Shown here one piece after another: positions 1 to 8,774 of a DNA stretch of 64,000 bases (the first letter of the stretch is position 1; every line of letters starts with the position of its first letter). The position numbers were made by a program, and so were the translations under genes. The stretch is taken from contig NZ_BOPF01000028.1 in NCBI RefSeq assembly GCF_016863615.1, forward strand, positions 1 to 64,000. Reading direction: 5' to 3'. Source of the stretch: Virgisporangium aliadipatigenens. Its GTDB lineage: Bacteria; Actinomycetota; Actinomycetes; Mycobacteriales; Micromonosporaceae. The notes below the pieces were generated by a model. It was given only the letters and a program-made list of their open reading frames with translations, was not told where the DNA came from and did not search any database.

Positions 1-90
1 TGCTGCGGCGGCCACGCCCGAGGACCACACCAGAAACCCCGAACCAGCGGCTATCGCAATCAGAGGCACGATTGCTTTCTTGAATCTCAT
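1..90 (-). CDS. Secreted protein, N-terminal fragment (cut by window edge)
   Basis: Only the first 30 codons lie in the window; the gene runs leftward off the edge. They encode a typical Sec signal peptide: a basic start (MRFKK), a hydrophobic core (IVPLIAIAAGSGFLVW) and an Ala-rich end (VAAAA) that suits signal peptidase I. A good ribosome site (AAGGAA) lies upstream of the ATG, which supports the start. The product is therefore probably exported, but nothing can be said about its function. Confidence 0.75.
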   Translation of the reverse strand, partial: MRFKKAIVPLIAIAAGSGFLVWSSGVAAAA

Positions 91-446
91 CGACCGGGTT
101 CCTTCCATGGACTGCAACTGGCGTGGGGTGGGATCTGGTGTCTCGTCTTCGGTATCCGTCATCGACTGTCGTCGGCGAGGCTCAGCGGAAGCTCAAGCGC
201 GGCTCTGCGATGACGCAACATCTGTACGGTGCGTATTCAGATCTGACTTTCCGAGCCTGTTTCGTAGCGGAGAGTGTTCGTCGTAGGGGTGTCGGCTGAC
301 AGGTCGGCCGTTCGGCCCCCGGACTGTGGAAAACGCGGTGTGCGAAACCCGCGGACACCCGGGCGCACACCCGCCGGATACGAAGCGGTCCGGACCCCAC
401 GGGGGGAGGCCCGGACCGCGCCGATACCGGTGGGCGGAGGTGGGTT
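91..446. other. Intergenic region, no gene recognised
   Basis: About 350 bases lie between the start of the leftward secreted-protein gene and the end of the leftward chemoreceptor gene. Short open frames here have no ribosome sites or recognisable products. The right part carries the hairpin annotated at 385-419; the left part must hold the promoter of the secreted-protein gene, but I cannot point to convincing -35/-10 boxes. Confidence 0.5.
385..419 (-). terminator. Hairpin downstream of the chemoreceptor gene
   Basis: A perfect 9-base stem, GCGGTCCGG against CCGGACCGC, sits 28 bases past the stop codon of the chemoreceptor gene. The U-tract is weak, as is common in GC-rich actinobacteria, so the terminator role is inferred from position and stem strength. 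Confidence 0.5.
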
Positions 447-1634
447 TCAGGTGCGGAAGACGGCCGTGAGCTTCGACAGCTCGGTGGCCATCGCGGACAG
501 TTCGGTCGCCGCGCGGTAGGTCTCGTTGGAGGCGGCGCGGCTCTCGTCCGCGGCGCCGCTGATCGTCGCGATCGCGTCGGTGATCGACCCCGAACTCTCG
601 GCCACCCGCGTCGCGCTCGCCGCCACCGCGGCCGTGCTGGCGCCCTGCTGCACCACCGTCGAGGCGACCGACTCCTGATGCGTCGAGATCGTGCCGATCA
701 CCTCGGTGATCTGGTGCACGGCCGAGACCGCGCCGTCCATCCCCGACTGGATCTCCTCCACCCGGCGGGTGATCTCCTCGGTCGCCTTCGCCGTCGCCTC
801 CGCGAGATCCTTCACCTCGCCGGCCACGATCGCGAAGCCGCGCCCCGCCTCACCCGCGCGGGCGGCCTCGATGGTGGCGTTCAGCGCCAGGAGGTTGGTC
901 TGGGCGGCGATCGCCGTGATCGAACGGACCACGTCGCCGATCTGCAGGCTCTGCTCGCGCAGGCGTTCGACGTTCTCCGCGGCCAGCCGCGCGTTGTCGA
1001 CCGCGCCGCCGGCCGCCGAGGAGACCGCGTCCGTCGTCGCGCTGATCTCGTCGATGGCCACCCGCATCTGTTCCGCGCCGCGGGCGACCATGCCGAGTTC
1101 GCCGCTGGTCCCGTCGGCCTCCGACTTGACCGTGCTCAGCCGGGCGACCGTCTCCTCCGCCGTGGCCGTCATCATGCTGCTCGCCTCCTTGAGGGAGACG
1201 GAGGATTCGGCCAGTCGTTCCGCGGCCTCGCGCACGCCGCTCACCGTCGCGCCGACCTGCTTCACCATTCCGTTGAACGCCTGAGCCATCAGCCCGAGCT
1301 CCAACTTCCCCTCCATGTGGATCTGCTGGGTCAGATCCCCCTGAGCGGCTTTCGTGATCGCCGTCGTGACCGTCACGATTCCGTCGATCGTGGTCCGCAC
1401 CGCGGACTTCGCGAAGTACAGGGCGATCGGGCCGCACAGGCCGAAGAAGACCGCGCTGACGTGGAGGCGTTCGAGGCCGGCGCGGGCTTCCGACCCGGCC
1501 GGCAGCGTCGGCGCCACATCGCCGGTGATCCACCAGGTGATGATCGCGAGACCGACCACGCTCCAGGTCCAGAGGGCACGACTGATGAACGCCCGCGCCT
1601 TGGCCGAGAGCACCTCGATCGGTCGGTAGAACAC
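447..1634 (-). CDS. Methyl-accepting chemotaxis-type membrane receptor without a sensor domain
   Basis: The start is set at a GTG six bases after GGGAGG, giving 395 residues. Two hydrophobic segments at the N-terminus (about residues 25-45 and 65-85) flank a very short external loop, so there is no room for a usual periplasmic ligand domain. A HAMP-like linker and a long coiled-coil signalling domain follow, with the conserved receptor hairpin tip visible as [20 protein letters not shown] and the following [15 protein letters not shown]. By family knowledge such tips bind CheA/CheW. No che or flagellar genes lie in the window. The input may be membrane state or an internal signal. It is divergent from the crotonase gene. 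Confidence 0.85.
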   Translation of the reverse strand: MFYRPIEVLSAKARAFISRALWTWSVVGLAIITWWITGDVAPTLPAGSEARAGLERLHVSAVFFGLCGPIALYFAKSAVRTTIDGIVTVTTAITKAAQGDLTQQIHMEGKLELGLMAQAFNGMVKQVGATVSGVREAAERLAESSVSLKEASSMMTATAEETVARLSTVKSEADGTSGELGMVARGAEQMRVAIDEISATTDAVSSAAGGAVDNARLAAENVERLREQSLQIGDVVRSITAIAAQTNLLALNATIEAARAGEAGRGFAIVAGEVKDLAEATAKATEEITRRVEEIQSGMDGAVSAVHQITEVIGTISTHQESVASTVVQQGASTAAVAASATRVAESSGSITDAIATISGAADESRAASNETYRAATELSAMATELSKLTAVFRT

Positions 1635-1759
1635 ACGACACCTCCCTCGGGCATGCACATCGTCTGGCAACGAGCGACTTGCAGCAGATTGGTGTGAAAA
1701 TTCCGAACGCGCGGGGGCCTGTCCGGCGACACTCCCGTGGCTGCGGTTGGATGGTGTGC

Positions 1760-4252
1760 ATGAGCCAGCCAGGACCGCGTCCCGACCGTCTCGAACTGAA
1801 CGTGCTCGGCCCCGTCGCCACCGTGACGATCAACAACGTCACCAAGCGGAACGTCATGACCGCCGCGATGTGGCACGACCTGTGCGTTCTGCTGGACCGG
1901 CTGGCCGCCGACTCCTCCGTTCGGGTGATGGTGCTGCGCGGGGCCGGCGACACGTTCTGCGCCGGGGCCGACATCACCAATCTGGGTGACCTCGGCGGCA
2001 CCGACGACGGCGGCCTTGCCGCGGTGGCCGAGGAAAAACTGGCATCCTTCCCCAAGCCCACCCTCGCCCAGCTGAACGGCTACTGCGTCGGCGGCGGCTG
2101 TCAGCTCGCCGTCGCCTGCGACCTACGTTTCGCGGCGGCCGGCACGCGCATCGGCATCCCGCCCGCGAAGCTCGGCATCGTCTACCCCGCCCGGACGACC
2201 CGCCGCCTGGTGGACCTCATCGGCCCGTCGTCAGCGAAATACCTTCTCTTCTCCGCCGAACTCGTCGACGCCCAGCGCGCACTCGCGATGGGCCTGGTCG
2301 ACGAGATCGTTCCGGCGCATCAACTGGCGACCCGGGTGGACGCCTTCGCCCGCGTCATCGCGAACCGCTCTCAGCTCACGCTCGCCGCCAGCAAGGACAT
2401 CGTGGAGATGGCGGCCCGGGGCGAGATGGACCCCGCCCGGGTCGCGCACTGGTACCACCAGGCCGTGGTGGGTCCGGACGCCGCCGAGGGCGTAACCGCC
2501 TTCCAGGAACGCCGTGCCCCCCGCTTCACCTGGTCCCCGGCCACCGCACCGGCCCCACCTGGAGCCGCCACCCCCGCGACTCCGCCTGCCACTTCGCCCG
2601 GCGCGCCTGCCGGCCCTGCGGCCTGGTCGGCCCCCTCTGGCGCACCTGCCGCTGCGGCCCAGGCGGGCTCGCCCGGGGAGCGTGTCGGCCCTGCGGCTTG
2701 GGCGGGTCCGACCGGTGCGCCGACAGCAACGGACGGCCCGGGTGCTGCTCCGTCGGCGCCACCCGGTGCGGTGTATCGCGACGGGGTGGTCCCCGGCGAA
2801 GGCGGCTGGCCCACTCTCCCGGCACCGCAGCCGGCGCCCTCCGGCTCATCCGCACCGACAGCCCCGCATGCACCGATCGCCCCACAGCCCTCGGAGGCGC
2901 CCGCGTCGCAGTCCCCGGCCGCTCCGGGCAGGCCGACCGGGTCCCAATCGCCGGAAGCACCGCAGTCCCCGGCCGGACCGCCGACGCCACACAGGCCGCA
3001 GACTCCTGTCGGGCCGCACACGCCGCCGACGCCGCACACGCCTGCCGGGCCGCAGACGTCGACGGCGCCGCACACGCCGACGGCGCCATACCCGGCGGCG
3101 GCTCCCCGATCGCCGGTTGCGCCTCCGGCCGGCCTGTCCTCGCCGGGTGCGCCGGTCTTCCCGCCGCAGGCGCCGCCGCCTCCGGTCGCGTGGGCGACCC
3201 CGGTCCCCATGCCCGATCAGCCCGGCGTCGTCACGCCGCAGCCGCCCGCAGCCCCGTCGCCGGCCGGCGCGTCATCTCCAGCGGCCCCCTCCCCGGCGGA
3301 CATCCCCACCGCCGTTGCGGCACCGGTGAGCCCGTTCGCCACGGGTACCCCGCCTTCCGACCGCCCCGCCCCGCGCGGCATCTCCACCCCGGGAAGCGAG
3401 GCGGCCGGGGAGGCCCATTCGCGCGAGCGCCCGGCACGGCACGAAGGCTCCACCGCGGGGGCGTCGAGCGCCTCCACCCCGGCCGGCGCAGCCGCCGCAT
3501 CCGCCCCCCGCCCGCAGCTCCCGAAGGCCACCGTGTCGGCATCCGTCCCCGCCCACCGGCCCGGCGCCGCCGCCTCCGAACCCACCGCACAGGTGCCGGC
3601 CACGGACACCACCCCGAGCGCGGACCCGACGCCCCCCGGCACTACCCCGGAATCGACACCATCCGCCACGCAGGCCTCCGCAGCCGACCGCTCGAAGCCA
3701 CCCGCCGCGCCCGGCCCCTCCGCAGCCCCGACTTCTGCCGAGCGATCGGCACCGACAATCTCCGGCCGAGCCGCACTGCCCACCTCGTCAGCCGCCACCA
3801 GGCCTCCCACCGGCGACGGCACGCGACCCGTGTCGCAGCACTCACCCGCTGGGTCGGCATCGGAGGGCTCATCCGCCGGATCGGGGCCAGGGTTCGGCCT
3901 CGGTGGCGTGTCGGCCGTCGCTTCCGCCCGGGTGTCGGGCCGCGGCGCCATGCACCCGCCCGCGTCGGGTTCGGTGCGGAGTCACGCCACCCCGGCCGGC
4001 TCGGCGGCGGTGCCGACGGTCCGCCCGGCCGTGCCCCGCCCGACCCCGCCGACGGAGGCCGATCCCGCACAATCCCCTCCGGCGGCCCCGGACAAGCCCT
4101 CCGCCCCCGCCGAGGCGGCCGCCCCCGAGGATGCCCGAGGGTCCGATCCGGAGGAGGCCGCCGACGAGGACGCCCCGACGGCCGTCGCCCCGATTCTGCC
4201 GGCCGCGCCGGTTCGCGCCACGGCTCCGGTGACCAAGAAGCGGAAGCAGTGA
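1760..4252 (+). CDS. Enoyl-CoA hydratase/isomerase (crotonase) fold with a ~570-residue Pro/Ala-rich tail
   Basis: Residues 1-255 form a crotonase domain: FCAGADI, then [20 protein letters not shown] with the oxyanion-hole glycines, then a C-terminal helix region. The two acid residues that act in true hydratases appear missing: the glycine-rich helix reads GGGCQL where rat hydratase has GGGCEL, and the second Glu (QPE) aligns with IPP. It may thus be an isomerase, thioesterase-like or non-catalytic member. The remainder, about 570 residues, is Pro/Ala/Ser/Thr/Gly-rich with loose repeats such as PHTPTAP and a basic end (KKRKQ). Ordinary family members stop near 260 residues. The start is chosen at ATG 1760 (MSQPGP); ATG 1751 is also in frame. 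Confidence 0.8.
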   Translation: MSQPGPRPDRLELNVLGPVATVTINNVTKRNVMTAAMWHDLCVLLDRLAADSSVRVMVLRGAGDTFCAGADITNLGDLGGTDDGGLAAVAEEKLASFPKPTLAQLNGYCVGGGCQLAVACDLRFAAAGTRIGIPPAKLGIVYPARTTRRLVDLIGPSSAKYLLFSAELVDAQRALAMGLVDEIVPAHQLATRVDAFARVIANRSQLTLAASKDIVEMAARGEMDPARVAHWYHQAVVGPDAAEGVTAFQERRAPRFTWSPATAPAPPGAATPATPPATSPGAPAGPAAWSAPSGAPAAAAQAGSPGERVGPAAWAGPTGAPTATDGPGAAPSAPPGAVYRDGVVPGEGGWPTLPAPQPAPSGSSAPTAPHAPIAPQPSEAPASQSPAAPGRPTGSQSPEAPQSPAGPPTPHRPQTPVGPHTPPTPHTPAGPQTSTAPHTPTAPYPAAAPRSPVAPPAGLSSPGAPVFPPQAPPPPVAWATPVPMPDQPGVVTPQPPAAPSPAGASSPAAPSPADIPTAVAAPVSPFATGTPPSDRPAPRGISTPGSEAAGEAHSRERPARHEGSTAGASSASTPAGAAAASAPRPQLPKATVSASVPAHRPGAAASEPTAQVPATDTTPSADPTPPGTTPESTPSATQASAADRSKPPAAPGPSAAPTSAERSAPTISGRAALPTSSAATRPPTGDGTRPVSQHSPAGSASEGSSAGSGPGFGLGGVSAVASARVSGRGAMHPPASGSVRSHATPAGSAAVPTVRPAVPRPTPPTEADPAQSPPAAPDKPSAPAEAAAPEDARGSDPEEAADEDAPTAVAPILPAAPVRATAPVTKKRKQ

Positions 4253-4267
4253 TCGATGTAAGTTCGG

Positions 4268-4297
4268 TTGCGCGACGCGCCGAGGTGTCCCGTATCG
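4268..4297 (+). promoter_or_regulatory. Promoter for a leaderless transcript
   Basis: TTGCGC (4268-4273), an 18-base spacer and TATCGT (4292-4297) precede the GTG at 4307 by nine bases, with no Shine-Dalgarno sequence. This fits transcription starting at or just before the start codon. Confidence 0.4.
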
Positions 4298-4306
4298 TGG
4301 GCCGGC

Positions 4307-4999
4307 GTGAGCGGGGCACCGGTCCACAGCGACCAGAAGCAGTTCACCTTTTGCGATGACACCACCGGGGAGCGGGTCGCTCTCAGCGCGGGTGAGCTGG
4401 CCGGGTGGGCGGCGCGGGTGGCCGGGCTGCTGCACGAGGGCTGCGGGCTCGACGCGAGCAGTCGGGTGGGGGTTCTGGCGCCGGCGCACTGGCAGACGGC
4501 GGCGATCATGCTGGGCGCGTGGTCGGCGGGGATCCCGGTGTCGTACCACCGCTGGTCGACGGCCGGGCTCGAGAAGGCCGAGTGCGACGCGGTGTTCGTG
4601 ACGCGCACACGGCTCGACTCGTGGTTGGAAGAAGTGCCTCCGGCGCGGCACAGGTTCGTGCTGCTGGGGGAGGCGCCCGCGGGCTACCGGGACTTCCTCG
4701 CCGAGGCGCAACGGTTCCCGGACAGCCTGCCGGCGTACGCGACCATCGGCGCGGCCGACGCGGCGCATCCCGACGGCACGACGTTCCGGCAGTTCGGGGC
4801 GGTGGCGCGGGAGTTGGCGGACCGGCTGGACCTGCGGGCCGGCGACCGCGTGCTCGTCGACGCGGCCGAGGTCGAGGAGCCGTTGCGGTGGCTGCTCGCG
4901 CCGCTGTCCGTCGGGGCGTCGGTGGTGGTGGTCGCCGGGCTCGATCGGTCCACTGTGGACGTTCGGGCGGCGGCCGAGGGAGCCAACCGCATCCTGTAG
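4307..4999 (+). CDS. TIGR03089-like adenylation-domain relative
   Basis: The 230-residue product resembles the actinobacterial TIGR03089 family, a truncated relative of AMP-binding (acyl-CoA synthetase/NRPS adenylation) enzymes. FxxxDDxTGERVxLS and a following LAPAHWQTAAIML block are characteristic. It lacks the ATP-binding P-loop and the C-terminal domain of full adenylation enzymes, so catalysis is not expected; the family has no settled function. The GTG start is chosen because it fits a leaderless promoter; the family often has some 20 more residues before this point. A palindrome GTCCACTGTGGAC lies near the 3' end. Confidence 0.65.
   Translation: MSGAPVHSDQKQFTFCDDTTGERVALSAGELAGWAARVAGLLHEGCGLDASSRVGVLAPAHWQTAAIMLGAWSAGIPVSYHRWSTAGLEKAECDAVFVTRTRLDSWLEEVPPARHRFVLLGEAPAGYRDFLAEAQRFPDSLPAYATIGAADAAHPDGTTFRQFGAVARELADRLDLRAGDRVLVDAAEVEEPLRWLLAPLSVGASVVVVAGLDRSTVDVRAAAEGANRIL
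4948..4960. repeat. GTCCACTGTGGAC palindrome, copy 1
   Basis: Perfect 13-base palindrome inside the TIGR03089-like gene, read in frame as Ser-Thr-Val-Asp with the rare codon ACT. Confidence 0.7.
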
Positions 5000-5109
5000 C
5001 GCGGCACCGGTGCGCGAACCTGCCGGCGTCCTGCCGCCGGATCGCCTGGCCCGAGGGTCGCCGAGAGCGAAGGATCGAAACGCTGAGCCTTCTTCACAAC
5101 CGGGGGGAT

Positions 5110-5148
5110 CCGGTGCCCGGGCGTGCATCGTCCGGGCACCGGCTCTTT
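5110..5148. terminator. Bidirectional hairpin terminator between converging genes
   Basis: CCGGTGCCCGG (5110-5120) pairs perfectly with CCGGGCACCGG (5132-5142), followed by CTCTTT. It lies between the TIGR03089-like gene and the converging lipase gene and can serve both. Confidence 0.75.
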
Positions 5149-6431
5149 CACCGGTAGTCGTTGACCTGCACGCCGATGCGGTGCCGGTCAGAGGGCCAAG
5201 CGGGCACGTTGACGACGTCGAGCCCGCCGCCGCGCGGTCGCACGGCCAGCGCGACGATGCCCCTCGCCGGCACGTAGACGTCCATCCCGGTGATGAAGGT
5301 CTGGCTGTAGAACGCGGGGATGGGCGCGCTCAGGTCGGTGACCCGGTCGACGTTCGCGTCGTAGGCGAACATGCCGATGACCCGCTTGACCCGCGGGGAG
5401 TTGGCGGCGTTGAGGACGTTCGTGCCGTTGACGAACACGGCGTCGCCGGCCTCGCCCTGATCGCCCCACCACTCCTTGTTGCGGCTGATCGTCAGGTTCG
5501 AGTGGTGCGGGCCGGTCTCCGTCAGCGCCCCGATGCCCTCGCCCGGGCGGCTGGTGAGCAGCCGGATGAGCCGGTCGGTGCGCCGGAACGGCTGGAAGTA
5601 CAGGTGGTGCGTCTGCCCACCGGCGTAGACGATCGCGAACTCGTAGCGGGCGTCCGGATCGGCGCGGAACGGCCCGAACGCGCCGTCGCCGCTCAGTTCG
5701 TAGGTGTGCAGCGGCCGGTGGCTGAGCCGGTGGCCGGTGAGCGCGCCGACCCGGTAGATCTCCAGCCGCGCGCCGGTGACGCCGGCGTTGCTGGGGAACA
5801 GGACGGCCCGGCCGGCCAACGTCGTCGGGCCGCGCTTCACCTGCGAGGTCCGCGGAGCGGAGCCGTTGAAGAACGTGTACTGCGCGACGAAGCTCTCCTG
5901 TGACGTCACGGTCTGGGTGTGCGACTGGTCGGGCAGGTAGGTGTTCGTGGCGCCGGCGATCGCGCGGGTCTGGTCGCCCTCGCCCCAGATTGCCAGCGTC
6001 GGCACGCCACCGGGCGGCGCGGCGGCGGTGCGCCCGTCGAGATTGACGTAGTGGGCGACGCGCGCGGCGCGGGCGGGGGAACTGTTCAGATACCCCTGCA
6101 TCACGAACGTCCCGAGCGAGTGCGCGGCCAGGTCCACCCGGTCGGCGCCGGTGGCGCTGAGCAGCCGGCCGATGCGCGCGTCGAGGCCGGCGTAGACGTC
6201 CGGCAGGACAGCGGCGATGTTCGGTGAGTCGTACTCGTGCGCCTCGATGTACTCGGCCGGATAGCCGTTGCCGGCGAAGCGTTTGGCCTGGGTCTCGTAC
6301 TGCAGCCCCGAACCGGCGCTCCCGTGCAGGAAGACGATCGGCCGGTGCTTCACCGGGGTGTCGGCGAGGGCCGGGTTCGACAGGAAAGTGGTTAGCAACG
6401 CGAGGACCGGGATCAGACGGTGGATCTTCAC
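5148..6431 (-). CDS. Secreted alpha/beta-hydrolase lipase with a C-terminal accessory region
   Basis: The GTG start six bases after GGAGG gives 427 residues. An N-terminal signal peptide (KIHRLIPVLALLTTFLSNPALA) precedes a hydrolase domain with the oxyanion HGSAGSG segment and the nucleophile elbow AHSLGT, residues typical of Ser lipases. The segment GVPTLAIWGEGD looks like the usual acid-residue strand. About 200 residues after the hydrolase core look beta-rich; such tails occur in some archaeal and actinobacterial lipases and may help bind lipid. The substrate is not predictable. The gene converges on the TIGR03089-like gene. Confidence 0.75.
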   Translation of the reverse strand: MKIHRLIPVLALLTTFLSNPALADTPVKHRPIVFLHGSAGSGLQYETQAKRFAGNGYPAEYIEAHEYDSPNIAAVLPDVYAGLDARIGRLLSATGADRVDLAAHSLGTFVMQGYLNSSPARAARVAHYVNLDGRTAAAPPGGVPTLAIWGEGDQTRAIAGATNTYLPDQSHTQTVTSQESFVAQYTFFNGSAPRTSQVKRGPTTLAGRAVLFPSNAGVTGARLEIYRVGALTGHRLSHRPLHTYELSGDGAFGPFRADPDARYEFAIVYAGGQTHHLYFQPFRRTDRLIRLLTSRPGEGIGALTETGPHHSNLTISRNKEWWGDQGEAGDAVFVNGTNVLNAANSPRVKRVIGMFAYDANVDRVTDLSAPIPAFYSQTFITGMDVYVPARGIVALAVRPRGGGLDVVNVPAWPSDRHRIGVQVNDYR

Positions 6432-6476
6432 GGGCAGCCTCCATTCTGCACTGTCGGTGAAGATACCCCGCAACGG

Positions 6477-6893
6477 TCAGCGTCGATAGATGAGCCGCTC
6501 CTGGAATCCCTGCGCCCGCGACACCATCCACAGGCCGAGGTAGCCGAAGACGAGAAAACCGCCGACGGCGTGCACCGCCCAGGCTCCGGCGAGGCTGGGC
6601 CCGCCCCAGGCGTTCGACAGCGAATCGGGACCGTCGACGCGGACCGGGTAGGCGAGGTTGAGCACCAGCCCCGCGACCACATAGGCGGCCAGTCCCGACG
6701 CGAAAAGATGCACCGGCAGTGCGAGCAGGGCCGCCTTCGGGGACGGAGTGCCCCGGCCGACCGCCGACAGCACGCGCGCCGCCGCCGAACGCCGTCCGAC
6801 GATCACCAGCACCAGGCAGACCAGCCACCCGGCGGGGGAGAGGAGCGCGAACAGGAGGCGGCGCCAGGTCTCGACGCGGAACGGCAGTCTCAT
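6477..6893 (-). CDS. Small membrane protein resembling a histidine-kinase sensor-domain fragment
   Basis: A 138-residue protein with about four hydrophobic segments. The start MRLPFRVETWRRLLFALLSP recalls the actinobacterial 'sensor domain' that precedes some histidine kinases, where a similar E/TW plus hydrophobic pair occurs. No kinase follows. The start lies ten bases after a TAGCGT box with no clear ribosome site, so the message may be leaderless. It ends 45 bases before the lipase start and may be cotranscribed with it. Function unknown. Confidence 0.55.
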   Translation of the reverse strand: MRLPFRVETWRRLLFALLSPAGWLVCLVLVIVGRRSAAARVLSAVGRGTPSPKAALLALPVHLFASGLAAYVVAGLVLNLAYPVRVDGPDSLSNAWGGPSLAGAWAVHAVGGFLVFGYLGLWMVSRAQGFQERLIYRR

Positions 6894-6969
6894 GCCGAAG
6901 GACGCTAGGGCACCCGCACGCCGGTTGTCCCCAGGGCGGGCCGCACCCTGTGCACCCCGGCCGGCCCGG

Positions 6970-7626
6970 TCACCGGTAGCCCATGCGCTCCCGCTGCAGC
7001 CGGGCCTTGTGCGAACTGCGCCGCACCCCGGTGACGATCGCGATGATCAGGGCGATGAAGAGTCCCACGCACGGCACCGCGATCGCCCCCACGAACGCCC
7101 CCGCGCCCCCGAAGACGCGCGCCATGAAGCCGCCCACCTCGATGGAGTCGCCGATCGCGTACACATCGGTCCCCGGAACGCGCGTGTTGGACGTGCAGGT
7201 GATCGAGTACTGGCCGTCCTGGCTGACCGTGATCTCGTAGAGGATCGACCAGGTGCTGCCCTCGGCGGTGGCGCTGGCGTCGTAGCTGAGCGGGCTCAGG
7301 TCGATCGTGCCGCCGGAGACCGGCGTGGCCGTGCACGTGGCGCCCGCCGAGCCCGCCGTGTCCTCCAGGACGACCGCGTAGATCGCCGACTTCTTTCCGG
7401 CCGTCAGCTCCACGGTCGTCGCGGCGCCGCCGTTGAACTGCGTGTCGAGGCTGGGCAGCTGCCCGATCGCCGACCCGAACGAGGCGAACCCGAGCACCAC
7501 CAGCAGCGGCGCGGCGACGATGCCGAGCACCGCGATGACGGTCGCGACCAGGTACCACGCGCGGCTGGGCCGCACGTCGCGCGGGTCGATCGGGTAGGGA
7601 GGCGGCGGATAGCCCATGCCAGGCAT
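6970..7626 (-). CDS. Membrane protein of unknown function with a beta-rich extracellular domain
   Basis: The 218-residue product has a short Pro/Tyr-rich cytoplasmic start (GYPPPPYP), a transmembrane helix (about residues 24-50), an external region of about 115 residues containing three Cys and many Thr/Ser/Gly, and a second transmembrane helix near 170-200 with a basic tail (RRSSHKARLQRER). I do not recognise a family. The start could also be the ATG three codons later. The layout suggests a surface-exposed domain held between two membrane passes. Confidence 0.6.
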   Translation of the reverse strand: MPGMGYPPPPYPIDPRDVRPSRAWYLVATVIAVLGIVAAPLLVVLGFASFGSAIGQLPSLDTQFNGGAATTVELTAGKKSAIYAVVLEDTAGSAGATCTATPVSGGTIDLSPLSYDASATAEGSTWSILYEITVSQDGQYSITCTSNTRVPGTDVYAIGDSIEVGGFMARVFGGAGAFVGAIAVPCVGLFIALIIAIVTGVRRSSHKARLQRERMGYR

Positions 7627-7639
7627 GGTGCCCTAGCTG

Positions 7640-8023
7640 TCAAGCGGAACGATCGTCGCCGCCGTCATCCGACTCGCGCAGCACCCCCTGGGCGACCTTG
7701 AACGCCGTGTTCGCCGCCGGCACCCCCGCGTAGATCGCCGTCTGGAGCAGCACCTCGCGGATCTCGTCCGGGGTGAGGCCGTTGCGCAGGGCGGCGCGCA
7801 CGTGCATCGCCAGTTCCTCCTCGGCCCGCAGGGTGGTGAGGATCGACAGGGTGATCACGCTGCGGGTGCGCCGGTCGAGGCCGGGCCGGGCCCAGATCTC
7901 GCCCCACGCGTAGCGGGTGATGAGGTCCTGGAAGTCGGCCGTGAAGTCGTCGGTGTTCGCCACGGCGCGATCGACGTGCGCGTCGCCGAGCACCTCGCGC
8001 CGCACCCGCATGCCCTCATCCAA
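7640..8023 (-). CDS. pcaC: 4-Carboxymuconolactone decarboxylase
   Basis: Converts gamma-carboxymuconolactone to 3-oxoadipate enol-lactone in protocatechuate breakdown. The 127-residue product matches the family closely: start LDEGMRVRREVLGDAHVDRA, the DFQDLITRYAWGEIW segment, and TLRAEEELAMHVRAALRNG with the proposed catalytic Glu/His pair. The TTG start is chosen because this conserved LDEGM begins there, seven bases after GGGAG, and overlaps the pcaD stop by eight bases. It is the last gene of the pobA-pca operon. In many actinobacteria pcaD and pcaC are fused as pcaL; here they are separate but overlapping. Confidence 0.93.
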   Translation of the reverse strand: MDEGMRVRREVLGDAHVDRAVANTDDFTADFQDLITRYAWGEIWARPGLDRRTRSVITLSILTTLRAEEELAMHVRAALRNGLTPDEIREVLLQTAIYAGVPAANTAFKVAQGVLRESDDGGDDRSA

Positions 8024-8774
8024 GGAAGTGCTCCCGAAGCAGGTGGTTGACGGTGGCGGCCTGCTCGTGGCTCGCCAGGTGGGCGGCATCGGGGATCGAC
8101 GCGAACCGCGCGCCCGGGATCGACGAGGCGATCGCCCGTGCGTGCTCGGGCGGCGTGGCGGGATCCTCCTGGCCCGCGATGACCAGCGTCGGCGCGCTGA
8201 TCCGGCCGATGACCGGCCGCAGGTCCATCGCGGCGATCGCCTCGCAGCAGCCCGCGTACCCCTCGGGCGGCGTCGAGGCGATCATCTCCTGGAGGCGCCG
8301 CACCTCGTCGGGATGCGCCGACGCGTAGGCGGGCGTCAGCCAGCGGCTCACCACCGTGGGCGCCACGGCGCCGGTGCCCTCGGCGCGCACCAGCCGGGCC
8401 CGCTCCAGCCAGCCGGCGGCGGGCGGCAGGAACGCCGCGGTGCAGAGCAGGGCGAGGCGTTCGACCCGGTCGGGATGGTGCGCGGCGAGCCACATGCCGA
8501 CCATGCCGCCCAAGGAGAGGCCGGCGTACGAGACCCGCGCGGCGCCCACCTTCTCCAGCAGGAGCAGCAGCTCCTCGCCGAGCCGGTCGAGGGAGTAGGG
8601 ACCGGGCGGGACCGCCGAGCCGCCGTGGCCCAGGTGGTCGTAGCGCAGCAGCCGCACGCCCGAAAGCGTTGCGAGCTGCGGTTCCCACATCGCGCGGGTG
8701 CTGCCCAGCGAGCCGCCGAGCACCAGCACCGGCGCCCCGTCCGGCCCGCTGAGGTCGTAGTCGAGCTCGCTCAT
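8016..8774 (-). CDS. pcaD: 3-Oxoadipate enol-lactonase
   Basis: Hydrolyses the enol-lactone to 3-oxoadipate. The 252-residue alpha/beta hydrolase shows GGSLGSTRAMW, the nucleophile elbow AGLSLGGMVGMWLAAHHP (Ser in GLSLGG), the acid strand IAGQEDPATPP and the catalytic His in PDAAHLASHEQ. The ATG overlaps the pcaB stop (ATGA), and the stop overlaps pcaC, so all three are coupled in translation. Confidence 0.95.
   Translation of the reverse strand: MSELDYDLSGPDGAPVLVLGGSLGSTRAMWEPQLATLSGVRLLRYDHLGHGGSAVPPGPYSLDRLGEELLLLLEKVGAARVSYAGLSLGGMVGMWLAAHHPDRVERLALLCTAAFLPPAAGWLERARLVRAEGTGAVAPTVVSRWLTPAYASAHPDEVRRLQEMIASTPPEGYAGCCEAIAAMDLRPVIGRISAPTLVIAGQEDPATPPEHARAIASSIPGARFASIPDAAHLASHEQAATVNHLLREHFLG

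Noticed and set aside
2371-3210. 279-codon Gly-rich open frame opposite the crotonase tail
   Set aside because: It is the mirror of the Pro/Ala-rich tail; long antisense frames are expected at this GC content and there is no ribosome site.
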